From assembly GCF_002237575.1 (NCBI RefSeq), contig NZ_CP022535.1:310001-374000 (forward strand): a stretch of 64,000 nt of DNA, read 5' to 3'. The notes under the pieces were generated by a model, which had not been told where the DNA came from, ran no database searches, and saw only the letters and a list, made by a program, of their open reading frames with translations. The translations under genes and the position numbers were made by a program. Origin of the DNA: Spiroplasma corruscae. GTDB lineage: Bacteria; Bacillota_I; Bacilli_A; Mycoplasmatales; Mycoplasmataceae. Positions 54,457-64,000 of this stretch are shown here, in pieces (position 1 is the stretch's first letter; each line of letters starts with the position of its first letter).

Positions 54457-55605
54457 TTGATAGACGGAGCAAAATTGCTTGATGCAATTTATGAAATTGT
54501 TCAAGACAAAAAAATTGATAAAAGTATTATTTTTGAAGGAATAAGAGAAGGTTTTCAAAAAGCCTATGAAAAATTCTTTGACCCAGAAGCTATAATAAGA
54601 GTTGAAATAGATGAAAACATTGGAACAATAAATGTATTTAAAGAATTAGTTATTGTTGAAGAACTTGAGGATGAATGACTAGAAATAGAATTGAAAGATG
54701 CTTTAAAAACTTATGGAGAGAATTTAAAAATCGGTGATAAAGTCTATGAACCAGTTGAGTTTACTGTTGAATATTCAAAACTAGCAGTAATGCAAGTTGG
54801 TCAAATCATAAAACAAAAAATTCGTGAAGCAGAAAAAGCAATGATTTACGAAGAGTTCTTACCAAGAAATCATGAAATAGTTGGTGGTACTGTAAAAGAT
54901 TTAACAGAAACAAGTTATTTAGTTGAAGTTGATGGAGTAATAATACCTATTTGAAACCAAAAAACTATACCTGGTGAGTTCTTTAACATTGATGATATTA
55001 TTTCATTTTATATTGAAGATATTTCTAAAGATAACAAACATTCACAAATATCTGCAACAAGAATACACCCTGACTTTCTTGCTAAATTAATGGAAATAGA
55101 AGTACCTGAAATTATGGAAGGTATAGTTGAAGTAAAAGCTGTTTCAAGAGAACCTGGTAAAAGAGCAAAAATAGCAGTTGTGTCACACGAAGAAAACATT
55201 GATCCAATTGGTAGTTGTGTAGGAGCATCAGGAAGTAGAATTAAAAATGTAACTAAACAACTAAATGGAGAAAAAATAGATGTTGTTCTATATGATGAAG
55301 ATAAAAAAGTATTTGTTATGAATTCATTAGCACCTGTTAGAGTAATAAGTATTGCTATTGATGATGATAACAATGAATGTTTCATCGTAGTTCCAAATGA
55401 ACAACTTTCCCTAGCTATTGGTAAAAAGGGAATGGCAGCAAGATTAGTTGCTAACTTAGTAAGTATGAAAATAAACATTTATTCATTAGATGTTGCTAAT
55501 GAGAAAAACATTGAAATTTTATGAAATGGTAATATAACAAAAGAGGAGTTGGAAAATACTTCATTTATAGAAAATGCAAATAGAAGAAGAGAAAATAGAT
55601 CTTAA
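54457..55605 (+). CDS. nusA: Transcription termination/antitermination factor NusA
   Basis: 382 residues. The start is TTG at 54457, seven bases after AGGAGG (54444-54449); the upstream TTG at 54439 would put the SD inside the gene. The NTD binds RNAP; the S1 domain lies about 135-200; then KH domains with DPIGSCVGASGSRIKNV (about 250) and LSLAIGKKGMAARLVA (about 320). Length is normal for a NusA lacking the C-terminal acidic repeats. First gene of the nusA-ylxR-ylxQ-infB-rbfA operon. No rimP lies upstream, unlike in most bacteria. Confidence 0.95.
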
Positions 55606-55633
55606 TAATAAAAAAAATGTAAGAAAGCTTTTT

Positions 55634-55918
55634 ATGAAGAAAAAATTAAATAAACAAGTTTTGAGAAAAGATGTAGCATCTAATAAAATGCTCCCTAAAG
55701 ATACCCTTTTAAGAATAGTTAGAAATAAAAGAGGAGAAGTATTTGTTGATCATACTAAAGTGGCTGAAGGTAGAGGAGTTTATGTTTTACCTAATAATAT
55801 TTCAATAAAAAAAATTAAACAAAGAAATATACTAGATAGAGCATTTAAAACTACTATTAATAGAGATATATATGAAGCAATTGAAAAAGAACTAATGAGG
55901 TTAGTTAATTATGAATAA
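55634..55918 (+). CDS. ylxR: YlxR family RNA-binding protein (RnpM)
   Basis: 94 residues from ATG 55634. YlxR (RnpM) is a small RNA-binding protein that modulates RNase P in Bacillus. The consensus order is kept: MKKKLNKQVLRKDVAS...KDTLLRIVRNKRGEVFVD...GRGVYVLP. An upstream in-frame ATG at 55574 overlaps nusA and would add 20 residues; the YlxR family begins at the 55634 position, so I prefer it. Ends overlapping ylxQ by 8 bases. Confidence 0.85.
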   Translation: MKKKLNKQVLRKDVASNKMLPKDTLLRIVRNKRGEVFVDHTKVAEGRGVYVLPNNISIKKIKQRNILDRAFKTTINRDIYEAIEKELMRLVNYE

Positions 55919-56210
55919 GGAAAAATTAGTATCATCATTGGGAATAGTTTCTTCAGCAAATAAACTAACATATGGTTCAAAATTAATTGACAAAATAAGA
56001 GAAAATAAAGTTAGTTTAGTAATTATTGTAACTGATATTGGTCCAAGCCAATATAAAAAAATTACTAACAAATGTAGTTTTTATAATGTTAAATATTATG
56101 ATAATCTATTAAATGGGATGGAATTAAGTAAAGCAATTGGAAAAGATAACATCAAAGCAGTTGGAATACAAGATTCAAATTTCATTAAATTAATTTTAAG
56201 TAATATTTAA
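55911..56210 (+). CDS. ylxQ: L7Ae-like ribosome-associated protein (YlxQ)
   Basis: 99 residues. The L7Ae/L30e fold is recognised from LGIVSSANKLTYGSKLIDKI and VIIVTDIGPSQYKKI. YlxQ-like proteins bind kink-turn RNA. It is always next to ylxR in Firmicutes and Mollicutes. The ATG overlaps the end of ylxR, so translation is coupled. Normal length. Confidence 0.85.
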   Translation: MNKEKLVSSLGIVSSANKLTYGSKLIDKIRENKVSLVIIVTDIGPSQYKKITNKCSFYNVKYYDNLLNGMELSKAIGKDNIKAVGIQDSNFIKLILSNI

Positions 56211-56229
56211 TTAGAATGGAGTTGGTATT

Positions 56230-58098
56230 ATGACAAATAAAAATAAGAAACCAATTAATAATAATAAACAAAATTACAAGAGCAAATCAAAGGCACATAC
56301 AACTAATATAAAAAATAAATTAAGAGAAACGAAAGAAACAGGATTAATCGATGGGGTTTTTATTTTTACTGAACCATTATCAATAGCAGACTTTGCAAAA
56401 AAAATTGGTAAAGAACCAGCAGCCATTGTTAAAATATTTTTTACAAAGGGTATAATGTTAAACCAAAATGTTACTCTTTCTGAAGAACAAATGGGAGAAT
56501 TATGTTTAGAACTAGGATATGACTTTAAAAAAGAAACTAATATTACAAAAGAAAATATATTTGAAACATTAGAAGAGGAAGATAACCCAGAAGAACTTAA
56601 AAGTAGACCACCTATAGTTACTATTATGGGTCATGTAGATCATGGGAAAACAACATTATTAGACTCAATTAGAAATGCAAATGTAATAGATGGAGAATTT
56701 GGTGGAATTACCCAACATATTGGTGCTTATCAAACCAGCATTAATAAAAATAAAATTACATTTATAGATACCCCAGGTCATGAAGCTTTTACTGAAATGA
56801 GAGCAAGAGGTAGTGAAGTAACAGATATTGTAATTATTGTTGTTGCTGCTGATGATGGGGTAATGCCTCAAACAGAAGAAGCGATTGACCATGCTAAAGC
56901 TGCAAATGTACCCATTATTGTCTTTGTTAACAAGGTTGACAAACCAGGGTCTGACCCAAGTAAAGTAAAAATGGAATTAATGAAGTATGGAATCGTTGCA
57001 GAAGAATTTAGTGGAGACACTCCATTTATCGAAGGATCTGCAAAAACTAAGTTAGGAATCGATACTTTATTAGAAACAATATTACTTATTTCTGAATTAA
57101 AAGATTTAAAAGCTAATCCAAATAAGTTTGCTAGAGGTACAGTAATTGAAGCTCATATCGATAAAAATAGAGGTCCTATAGCAACTGTTTTAGTTCAAAA
57201 CGGGACATTAAATATAAAAAATATTATTATTGCTGGTGCAACATATGGAACTATCAAAGATATTGAAAATGAAAATAAAATGAAACTTAAACATGTGAGT
57301 CCTGGTCAACCAGCAGTAATCATAGGTCTAAATGAAGTACCAAGAGCTGGTGATAAATTCATAGTTGTTTCAGAAGAGAAAATTGCAAGAGATATTGCAA
57401 AAGCGCAGTTTGAAAAACAAGCAAATGACTCTAGAAATAAAACTACAGCATTTACCTTAGACTCTATGAAGAATCAAATTGAAGCTGGGGAATTAAAATC
57501 AATTAATATTATCTTAAAAGCAGATGTACAAGGTACGGTTGAAGCAGTTAGAAATGCAATGTTAAAAATTAATATCAAAGGTGTTAAAATAAATGTTATT
57601 CGTGCAACTGTTGGTGCTATATCAGTTAGTGATATAACTCTTGCATTAGCATCTAATGCATTAGTATATGGATTTAATGTAAGACCAAATGCACAAGTTA
57701 GACAAAAAGCAGAAGAAGACGGAGTCGAAATTAGATTACATAATATAATTTATAAATTATTAGAAGAAATTCAAGAAGCTGCTGCTGGTATGCTAGATCC
57801 AGTTTATGAAGAAAAACAACAAGGTGAAGCTGAAGTAAGAAAATTATTTAAACACTCACAAGTTGGTACTATTGCAGGATGTAGGGTAATAAGTGGTACA
57901 ATTCCAAGAGGTTCAAAAGTACATATAATAAGAGATGGAATAGTAATTTACAGTGGAGATATGGCTTCTTTGAGAAATAATAAGGATGATATAAAAGAAG
58001 CAAGGACTGGGCAAGAATGTGGTATTGTGGTAAAAAACTTTAATGACCTAAAAGAAAATGATATTATAGAAGCATATAAGATAGAAGAGGTGAAATAA
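56230..58098 (+). CDS. infB: Translation initiation factor IF-2
   Basis: 622 residues. IF-2 delivers fMet-tRNA to the ribosome. A short basic N-terminus (unlike the long N-domain of many bacteria) precedes an IF2-N domain (SIADFAKKIGKEPAAIVK). The G domain has GHVDHGKT (about 137), DTPGHEAF (about 180) and NKVDKPG (about 237). Domains II-IV are complete. SD GAATGGAG. The stop is 2 bases from rbfA. Confidence 0.96.
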   Translation: MTNKNKKPINNNKQNYKSKSKAHTTNIKNKLRETKETGLIDGVFIFTEPLSIADFAKKIGKEPAAIVKIFFTKGIMLNQNVTLSEEQMGELCLELGYDFKKETNITKENIFETLEEEDNPEELKSRPPIVTIMGHVDHGKTTLLDSIRNANVIDGEFGGITQHIGAYQTSINKNKITFIDTPGHEAFTEMRARGSEVTDIVIIVVAADDGVMPQTEEAIDHAKAANVPIIVFVNKVDKPGSDPSKVKMELMKYGIVAEEFSGDTPFIEGSAKTKLGIDTLLETILLISELKDLKANPNKFARGTVIEAHIDKNRGPIATVLVQNGTLNIKNIIIAGATYGTIKDIENENKMKLKHVSPGQPAVIIGLNEVPRAGDKFIVVSEEKIARDIAKAQFEKQANDSRNKTTAFTLDSMKNQIEAGELKSINIILKADVQGTVEAVRNAMLKINIKGVKINVIRATVGAISVSDITLALASNALVYGFNVRPNAQVRQKAEEDGVEIRLHNIIYKLLEEIQEAAAGMLDPVYEEKQQGEAEVRKLFKHSQVGTIAGCRVISGTIPRGSKVHIIRDGIVIYSGDMASLRNNKDDIKEARTGQECGIVVKNFNDLKENDIIEAYKIEEVK

Positions 58099-58100
58099 TT

Positions 58101-58445
58101 ATGCCAAAAGATGTAAAAATCGAACGTACTCAATCTATTATTTTAAGAGAATTGACACTAATTTTACAAAGAGAGTTTCACGATAGCGACTATATTAAGT
58201 TTTTATCAATCCATGAAGTTAGATTATCAAATGATATGAGTCATGCAAAGATTTATTATTCATATTTAAACCCAGAATTTGATCTAGAAGATGTAAAAAG
58301 TGAAATTAAAGATTATCTAAAAGAAATAAGAATGCTACTTGCTAATAAAGTTGAAATGAGAAGTGTACCAGAGCTATCATTTGAATATGATAATTCATTA
58401 GATAATGCAAATAAAATTGATAAAATTTTAAAAGACATCAAATAA
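58101..58445 (+). CDS. rbfA: Ribosome-binding factor A
   Basis: 114 residues. RbfA helps mature the 16S rRNA 5' end and is needed for cold adaptation. The KH-like fold is visible: IERTQSIILRELTLILQREF...VRLSNDMSHAKIYYSYL...EVEMRSVPELSFEYDNS. Length is normal. It ends the translation operon, with a terminator 5 bases later. Confidence 0.92.
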   Translation: MPKDVKIERTQSIILRELTLILQREFHDSDYIKFLSIHEVRLSNDMSHAKIYYSYLNPEFDLEDVKSEIKDYLKEIRMLLANKVEMRSVPELSFEYDNSLDNANKIDKILKDIK

Positions 58446-58450
58446 TAATT

Positions 58451-58480
58451 AAACTTGGTTAACATTAACCAAGTTTTTTT
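58451..58480 (+). terminator. Rho-independent terminator
   Basis: AACTTGGTTAA-CA-TTAACCAAGTT stem plus T-run after rbfA. Confidence 0.85.
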
Positions 58481-58559
58481 ATAAAATATTTTACGATACT
58501 AAAAATACTTTACCTATTTTTATATATATAATTTTTTATGTAGAAGGTAGGAATTAAAA

Positions 58560-59945
58560 ATGAAAAAATTATTAAGTATATTAGCATCGATGGGAATGGT
58601 AGTGACAACTAGTGCAACGGTTATCTCTTGTGGAAATGATACAACTAGTACAGATACTCCAGTTGATGAAACACCTGATTTAAGTAAATTAACATCAGAA
58701 GAACTAAAAATATCTCCAGCGTCAAATTCGGAACAAGATGCTAAAATTGCAGTACTAACAACTATTAGTCAAAAGTATATTAAATCATCTATTACAGAAT
58801 CTGATTTAATGTTTAGTGGTTTTGTAGCAGCTAAAAGCACAAGTGAGCAAGGGTCTCTAGTTGTTGAAACAAAAGATTCTACAAAAATACTAGGTAAAGC
58901 CACATTTAAAATAGAGTTTTTTGATAATTCAAGAACTAATTTTGATTTAGCGTTAGTTGAACAGGTTGTAAATGATACCAGTTTAGGTTCTGTTGTAAGA
59001 CCTAGTTCATTAAATCCAGGATTCTTGATGGTTGAAGATATTAAAAGTAAAGAATCAGTATTTAAATCACTAAACAAATTTGTTACTGAAACATTAATAA
59101 AAGCAAAAGGCTTTGGTTATGAAATAGACCCAGAAATAATAATGAGCATGATTCATATTAATTATTTAGATAGTAGTGATAAATTAATAACAAATAACAA
59201 TTCAACTATTGAAATTAAGTCTATTGTAGGTACTATTAAGAGCGGTCATAATAATGATATTGATGGTTATTATGCTAATGGAAGTGTAAAAATCTCTATA
59301 AAAGGTCAAACAAAATTAGATGATAATATAAAAACAGAACTAGGTGATATATTGTTATCAGATCCAAGTAATGATTATGCTACAAAAAATGAACTTATTG
59401 AAAATTTATTAAGTACAAATTCAATAGAAAAAAATAAGAAAGATAATTTTAATTTGGATAGTTACGACTTAAAAGAAGGAAAAGGTGTTATTAGTATTGT
59501 TATTAATTCTGATTTTGCTCCAAGCACAATAAATATAACTTTTAATATAACAAATAAAAACGATGAAAAAGTTGGGATGTTTAATCTAGATTCATGAGTT
59601 AATGAAGAAATGGGCATACCTCCAATTAAATATCAAGGTGATAGTGTTGATGCTACTGAAATAACTGAATATCTATTTGATACAGAAAATAATATTGGAT
59701 TTTGAACAGATTTCTCAAGTAATAGCGGAAAATACTTCTTCGTTGGTCAAAAACCTGAAGATGAAAATTCATATAAAGATGGAACAGTGACAAAAGATCA
59801 ATTTATTGCTGATTTTGCAAATATTATTAATGTTACACAAACTGGGGAAGATATAACAATAGAATTTAAACCTGAGGCTAAAAATAAATATGCTGGTTAT
59901 CAATTAACTGGAAAAGCAACAATAACTAATGGTGAAGAATGATAG
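58560..59945 (+). CDS. Modular surface lipoprotein (461 residues)
   Basis: The signal MKKLLSILASMGMVVTTSAT with lipobox VISC lipidates Cys24. The body repeats a module of about 90 residues starting DLSKLTSEELKISP and ending in a strand of FKIEFFDNS type. It shares SKESVFKSLNKFVTE, IHINYLD and DIDGYYANG with the minus-strand lipoprotein at 40587-41846, so they are paralogues. TGA Trp occurs several times near the C-terminus. SD is TAGAAGGTAGG. Probably surface exposed; function unknown. Confidence 0.9.
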
Positions 59946-59955
59946 AATTAAATTT

Positions 59956-59984
59956 AAAAATCTCTTATTTTAAGAGATTTTTTT
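59956..59984 (+). terminator. Rho-independent terminator
   Basis: AAAAATCTCTTA-TTT-TAAGAGATTTTT hairpin with a T-run. Confidence 0.8.
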
Positions 59985-60052
59985 AAACTTGTTATTTAAA
60001 GCACCCTTAAAATTTGATATATTAATATTATTGAATAAATAAGGGGAAGATT

Positions 60053-61645
60053 ATGAAAAAATTATTAAGTATACTAGCATCAATTGGATTATTAACTCAT
60101 TCTATTTCAATTGTTTCATCTTGCGGAAAAGAAAATGATCAAAGCCAAGAAACAAATACTGTACCAAGTGATGTAAATAAAATAGAAAAAATAGAAGATC
60201 AAACAATGTATGAAGCCAAAACTAAAATAGTAGTTGTAAGGTCTCAAGTAATAATAAAAGATGCCGAAATTAGTGCAATATCTGAAAATGAAGGTGCATT
60301 AAGTGTTTCGGTCTCAAACGCCATTGATAGTGAATCGAAAGGGTTCTTTGAAGTTACTTTAAAAGCTAAAACAATAGTTGATACAAATGTAAAAGTAAAA
60401 TATGGTGATTTTGAAAGTTCATTTAATGTAAAAGTCCTTGGGGCAAAACATGATGAACCTAGTACAAATGAATTATTAGATTCAAATGTACAGCTTAATT
60501 CTTCAACACCAGAACAAGTAATATTTGCCAATCCAGTAAAAGATGCTAATTATGAAGTTATTGTTGTTGACAAAGATTTGGTAAGTATTGAAAATGCAAT
60601 CAGTAAAGATTCATCAGGAAATGGTGAAGTTACTTTTAGAATAAATGGTTTAAAGTTAGGGAAAACAAAAATTCTAATAAACTATGAATATTCACAAGTA
60701 TCATTATATGTAACAGTAGTAGAAAAATATGGATTTCCATTTTTAAGTGACTACGAAAAAAAGGTAACTATTATTAAAAGTACAGAAGATAATCAAAATA
60801 CTATTACCAAATACATAACAGTAAATAATCCTATAAGCAATGGAGAATTAGAATTATCAACTAATGTAACAGAATCACTTTTACCATTTAAAGTTGAAAA
60901 AGTAGTTGAAGATTTAAAATTTGTAATATTTAAAATTAATATAACTTCCGGTTATAAAAAAGAACAAGATGTTGTAGTTAATTTAAAATATATGAATAAA
61001 ATTAATGAGACATTATTGGTTGATATAATTGATGAACATACAATAAAATTAGATGTTGAACAAACTTTGCCAATTGAAGTAAGTGAAGGTAGACATAAAT
61101 TAATTAAACTAGATGTAACTGATAGATTTAAAAATGCAAAAATAAATGTAGTTAATGAAAATGCCTCAACAGGTAATATTGATGCGTTTGCAATGAATGA
61201 TTATGATACTGATACAAATGAAGCATTAACAATAGTAGTTTATGGATTAAAAGTATCAAAAGAGAATGTAATTGAATATAGTTATAATGGAATAAAATTT
61301 GAAATAAAGATAAATATTATTGTAGATAGTACAAAAAAACCCTCTATTAGTGGAATAAAATATAATGATGTTATCAAACTAAATACTAATTCGGGTACAT
61401 ATTACGGTATATACATCGATAATCCATTAACTAATGAAATTATTTCCGTATCATATGACAATGAAAATTTAAAAGGTAAATTTAGTGCCTCTGTTGAAGG
61501 TCACAATGGTGCATCATACTATAATCTACTTCTAGTTTCTGGAAAAGATGAAGTAAATGATGATGCAAAAATAAAAGTGACTTTAAAATATAAAAATGCA
61601 GATGATCTTAGTTTCTTTGTAACAATCAGCTCAAAAAAAGCTTAA
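60053..61645 (+). CDS. Surface lipoprotein with repeated beta-sandwich-like domains (530 residues)
   Basis: The signal MKKLLSILASIGLLTHSISI with lipobox VSSC lipidates Cys24. The mature part contains about five segments of about 90 residues rich in Val, Ile, Lys and Asn, each a run of predicted beta strands ending NVKVKYGDFESSFNVKV or KTKILINYEYSQVSLYVTV, in the style of bacterial Ig-like (BIG) domains. No TGA codons interrupt it, and Trp appears absent. Start after AAGGGGAAG. It has the same leader as the lipoprotein just upstream but its body is unlike it. Surface adhesion or interaction is plausible, not proven. Confidence 0.88.
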   Translation: MKKLLSILASIGLLTHSISIVSSCGKENDQSQETNTVPSDVNKIEKIEDQTMYEAKTKIVVVRSQVIIKDAEISAISENEGALSVSVSNAIDSESKGFFEVTLKAKTIVDTNVKVKYGDFESSFNVKVLGAKHDEPSTNELLDSNVQLNSSTPEQVIFANPVKDANYEVIVVDKDLVSIENAISKDSSGNGEVTFRINGLKLGKTKILINYEYSQVSLYVTVVEKYGFPFLSDYEKKVTIIKSTEDNQNTITKYITVNNPISNGELELSTNVTESLLPFKVEKVVEDLKFVIFKINITSGYKKEQDVVVNLKYMNKINETLLVDIIDEHTIKLDVEQTLPIEVSEGRHKLIKLDVTDRFKNAKINVVNENASTGNIDAFAMNDYDTDTNEALTIVVYGLKVSKENVIEYSYNGIKFEIKINIIVDSTKKPSISGIKYNDVIKLNTNSGTYYGIYIDNPLTNEIISVSYDNENLKGKFSASVEGHNGASYYNLLLVSGKDEVNDDAKIKVTLKYKNADDLSFFVTISSKKA

Positions 61646-61653
61646 ATAACGAA

Positions 61654-61685
61654 TAAAAATCTAGCAAAATAAAGCTAGATTTTTT
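61654..61685. terminator. Bidirectional terminator
   Basis: AAAATCTAGC...GCTAGATTTT hairpin between the convergent lipoprotein and symporter genes; T-runs on both strands. Confidence 0.8.
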
Positions 61686-63354
61686 ATTTATTTTCATTTT
61701 TAGTTTTTAGATTAGTTTTTTTAATTTTATAGTTTTCTTCTATTTCTTTGATTAAATTACTGTGATCTAATTTTAATTTATCAATATCTTCTTTAGTTAT
61801 ATCTTTTTGTTTTATACTCTTATTAAACTCTTTCTTACTATTTAGAATTTCTAAACTAAATTGATCTTTTAAATTTTTCATTGCTAATATACTTTTTTGT
61901 TTTTCAATTCCTTTATGGTTCAATAAAGGCGAACCATCTTCAATTAAGCCTTCTGATTTAGCAACAATTGTTGCTGTAGCAAAACCACCTAACACATTAG
62001 CTCCAGTTCTTCCCATATCAAATAATCCATCAAGTGGTGCAATTACCCCTAGAACAGACATTATAAATTCAGAATATCCAATTCCACCAATAACACCAAC
62101 TGTAACAACTGTAGCAGTTCCTGGTACACCTGCAATACCCAGTGATGCAACCACAGTAACAAATAACGAAATAATAAAGTAAGTAAATAATCCCATTGAA
62201 TGTGGTGCATTAGAACCTGTTCATAATATGCTTGTTGCTAAACCAGCTTGTATACCAGCACATGCGATAAGACCCATTGTTGTTGAAATTGGAGGTATAC
62301 TACTAACAACTTTTTCATTAATTTTCATATCTTTCAAAGCGTTCATTGATACTGGTAAAGAAGCATTTGATGATTGTGTTGAAAATCCTTGCACTAAAGG
62401 TCTTCAAGCATTCTTCCATCAAGCACCAAGTTTAACTCTTGACAATAGTATTTGTAATGATAATCAAATAATAGCTATTATTATACATAAATAACCAACA
62501 CCAATAACCTTACCTATATTTGCAAGTTCGCCAATTGGTCTTTCGGTAATTGATGTTGAGAGCATAGACATAACTGCTAACGGCATTATTTTCATAAAAG
62601 TTGAAAGCATTGATGATGTTATTTTTCATGCAGTATCAGCACCTTTTACAATTGCTTCCATTTCTACTTTATTTCTCTTTGATAAAATTTTTACTGAAAT
62701 TCCAGCTATTGCAGCAATTACCATTACTGGGATAATTGTATTTTGTGTTAATGCTGAAAAGAAATTTATTGGTAAATATTCTCAAATTAATTTTGGTAAT
62801 GGGACATTATTCTTACCATCAGGTATTGCTTCATCAACTAACTTAAATATTCCACCACCAACATCGGTTGCAATTCCAATAAAGAAAGTTATTGTAAACA
62901 TTACTGCAACATTAGTTAGTAATATCGCAATTCCTTTACCTGTTATACGTGCTAAGCCGTTTTCTCCTGGTTTTGCAGTAATTTTAAATATTGCTATAAA
63001 GACAATTGGTATCGTTAATAGGTTTACACCACGAATAAATATGTTTTTAAAGAATTGTGATCAAATATTTAGTTCATTTACTCAATAAATATCACTGTTA
63101 CTATCTAAATACCCTTTTTTTAAGGTTTCTGAGTCAGGAAATTCTATTATTCCTTGGACAACAATACCAAATATTAACCCAATAACCATACCTATAATAA
63201 CTCTATACATAAACGTAATTTTTACTTTTTTTAAAAATATTCATAATCCTATTTGAAGTCCAACAAAAATTAGAATTCCAACTGCTGATTGTCATTTACT
63301 AATTGCAAGAAAATCACGTAAGATGTCATTCTTATTTGATGCTAATAAATTCAT
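61684..63354 (-). CDS. Dicarboxylate/amino acid:cation symporter, TcyP (cystine)-like
   Basis: 556 residues on the minus strand; SD AAGGAGGATT places ATG at 63354. It has the SLC1/DAACS fold: HP1 serine loop GFSTQSSNASLPVSM, then IPPISTTMGLIACAGIQ where glutamate transporters have NMDGT, and DMGRTGANVLGG with the final Asp of NxxGD replaced by Gly. These differences match the cystine transporter TcyP (GQNGCAG, NVSGS) better than glutamate or dicarboxylate carriers. The last 70-85 residues are a Lys/Glu-rich probable coiled-coil tail. Several TGA Trp. It lies next to a thiol-disulfide flavoenzyme. Confidence 0.85.
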
Positions 63355-63386
63355 TATAATCCTCCTTCTAAGTTAATTAAAATATA

Positions 63387-64000
63387 TTATACTAAAAGTT
63401 TAGATAATGCTATGTGAATTATGTCGTAAGTTTTAGAAAAAGGAGGTGAATAGGGCAAATCAATTTGTTCAATTGATTCAGTAATCTTTGTTTTATTTCA
63501 AATTAGCGTAGCAATACAATAAAACCTTAAGATTGAGTCTTTATCTCCATACATTTGTCCACCAATTATTACATTATCATCCTTATTCATAATTAATTTT
63601 ATATAGATATCTTTTTGACCTTTTAAATAATGAGTATGATCTTTATCTTTTATAAATACTGTTTTTATGTTTAAATTATTTAATTTAGCTTCGTTTTCTG
63701 TAACCCCAGCTCTAGCTACACCTTTATCGAATAATTTGATAATTGAACTTTGTATTGTTCCATTAAATTTACTTTTTATGTCACAAATATTATTTGCTAT
63801 AACTTTTGCTTGTTTTGATGCAACTGTTGCTAAAGGTGAATAACAATATTTCTTTGTAATAATATTTTCAATGACACAACAATCACCACCAGCATAAACA
63901 TCTTTTATATTTGTTTTTCCAAATTTATCAACAATTATAGCATTGTTACTTGATAATTCTAATTCTGAGTTAATTAAACTTTCAGTATTAGGTTTAAAAC
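63387..64000 (-). CDS. CoA-disulfide reductase / NADH oxidase family flavoprotein (5' end outside the window)
   Basis: About 204 C-terminal residues are visible on the minus strand. The FAD-binding motif DVYAGGDCCVI (residues about 35-45 of the visible part), ATVASKQAKVIANNI and the C-terminal dimerisation domain ending YSPPFSKTYDIIHIALSKLL are typical of the pyridine nucleotide-disulfide oxidoreductase family that includes CoA-disulfide reductase and water-forming NADH oxidase. The N-terminal redox-active Cys region lies outside the window, so the exact enzyme cannot be fixed. Neighbour of the cystine symporter. Confidence 0.85.

Noticed and set aside
55008-55478. Minus-strand 156-codon open frame inside nusA
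   Set aside because: Shadow of the NusA KH domains. Composition is Ser/Thr/Leu-rich and it has no ribosome binding site.
6715-58098. Apparent splitting of era, glyS, rpoD, lon, EIIC, Nup permease and others into fragments
   Set aside because: All breaks are TGA codons falling where family proteins have Trp or tolerate it. Reading TGA as Trp restores single intact genes, so these are not pseudogenes or frameshifts.
1-64000. tRNA, rRNA, CRISPR arrays, insertion sequences and prophage
   Set aside because: No GC-richer cloverleaf-like stretch, no regularly spaced repeats, no transposase or integrase motifs found by eye. A dedicated tRNA search was not possible.

Overview
The window comes from a wall-less bacterium of the class Mollicutes, most likely Spiroplasma or a close Entomoplasmatales relative. 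Three things point there. The DNA is extremely AT-rich. Almost every conserved gene is open only if TGA is read as tryptophan; read that way, era, glyS, dnaG, rpoD, lon, infB and the transporters are single intact genes. There are also several MKKLLS..SCG lipoproteins of the Spiroplasma type. All coordinates below use genetic code 4. No rRNA, tRNA, CRISPR array, insertion sequence or phage was seen.

Layout. 1-2019: end of an ABC exporter and a small partner protein. 2048-14682: the classic Firmicutes/Mollicutes housekeeping run ybeY-dgkA-cdd, then era-recO-glyS-dnaG-rpoD-trmK-nif3, interrupted between cdd and era by four uncharacterised genes (3376-6702). 14679-20796: convergent ispH, a membrane protein, a 763-residue lipoprotein, a decayed lipoprotein fragment and an unknown cytoplasmic protein. 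20822-23447: HAD phosphatase, a NadD-YqeK fusion and MTA/SAH nucleosidase. 23517-29062: a beta-glucoside/cellobiose PTS locus (6-phospho-beta-glucosidase, DUF3284-like protein, EIIB, EIIC, EIIA) containing two 65-residue membrane-protein paralogues on the opposite strand. 29151-31275: hpt, a methyltransferase and a ROK sugar kinase, tightly coupled.

31401-36242: four uncharacterised genes (two charged coiled-coil proteins, a membrane-anchored protein and a protein with ten cysteines in its first 34 residues). This block is the best candidate here for an undescribed system. 36287-40064: trigger factor and Lon protease, Lon behind a clear CIRCE (HrcA) operator. 40065-42692: two AT-rich gaps around a lipoprotein on the minus strand. 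42693-47213: multidrug-type ABC exporter, rarA and two unknown proteins. 47328-53252: a complete BmpA-type nucleoside ABC importer. 53287-58445: a DUF192-like protein, a DJ-1-like protein and the nusA-ylxR-ylxQ-infB-rbfA translation operon. 58560-61645: two lipoproteins. 61684-64000: a cystine-type symporter and the C-terminal part of a CoA-disulfide reductase/NADH oxidase family protein, both on the minus strand.

How the genes fit together. The content suits a host-dependent fermenter that imports nucleosides (BmpA/Nup, feeding Cdd and Hpt), sugars (PTS, 6-phospho-beta-glucosidase, ROK kinase) and cystine, with a thiol-disulfide flavoenzyme next door. A recurrent peculiarity is that three unrelated transporters (EIIC, the first Nup permease and the cystine symporter) end in long charged, probably coiled-coil, cytoplasmic tails.
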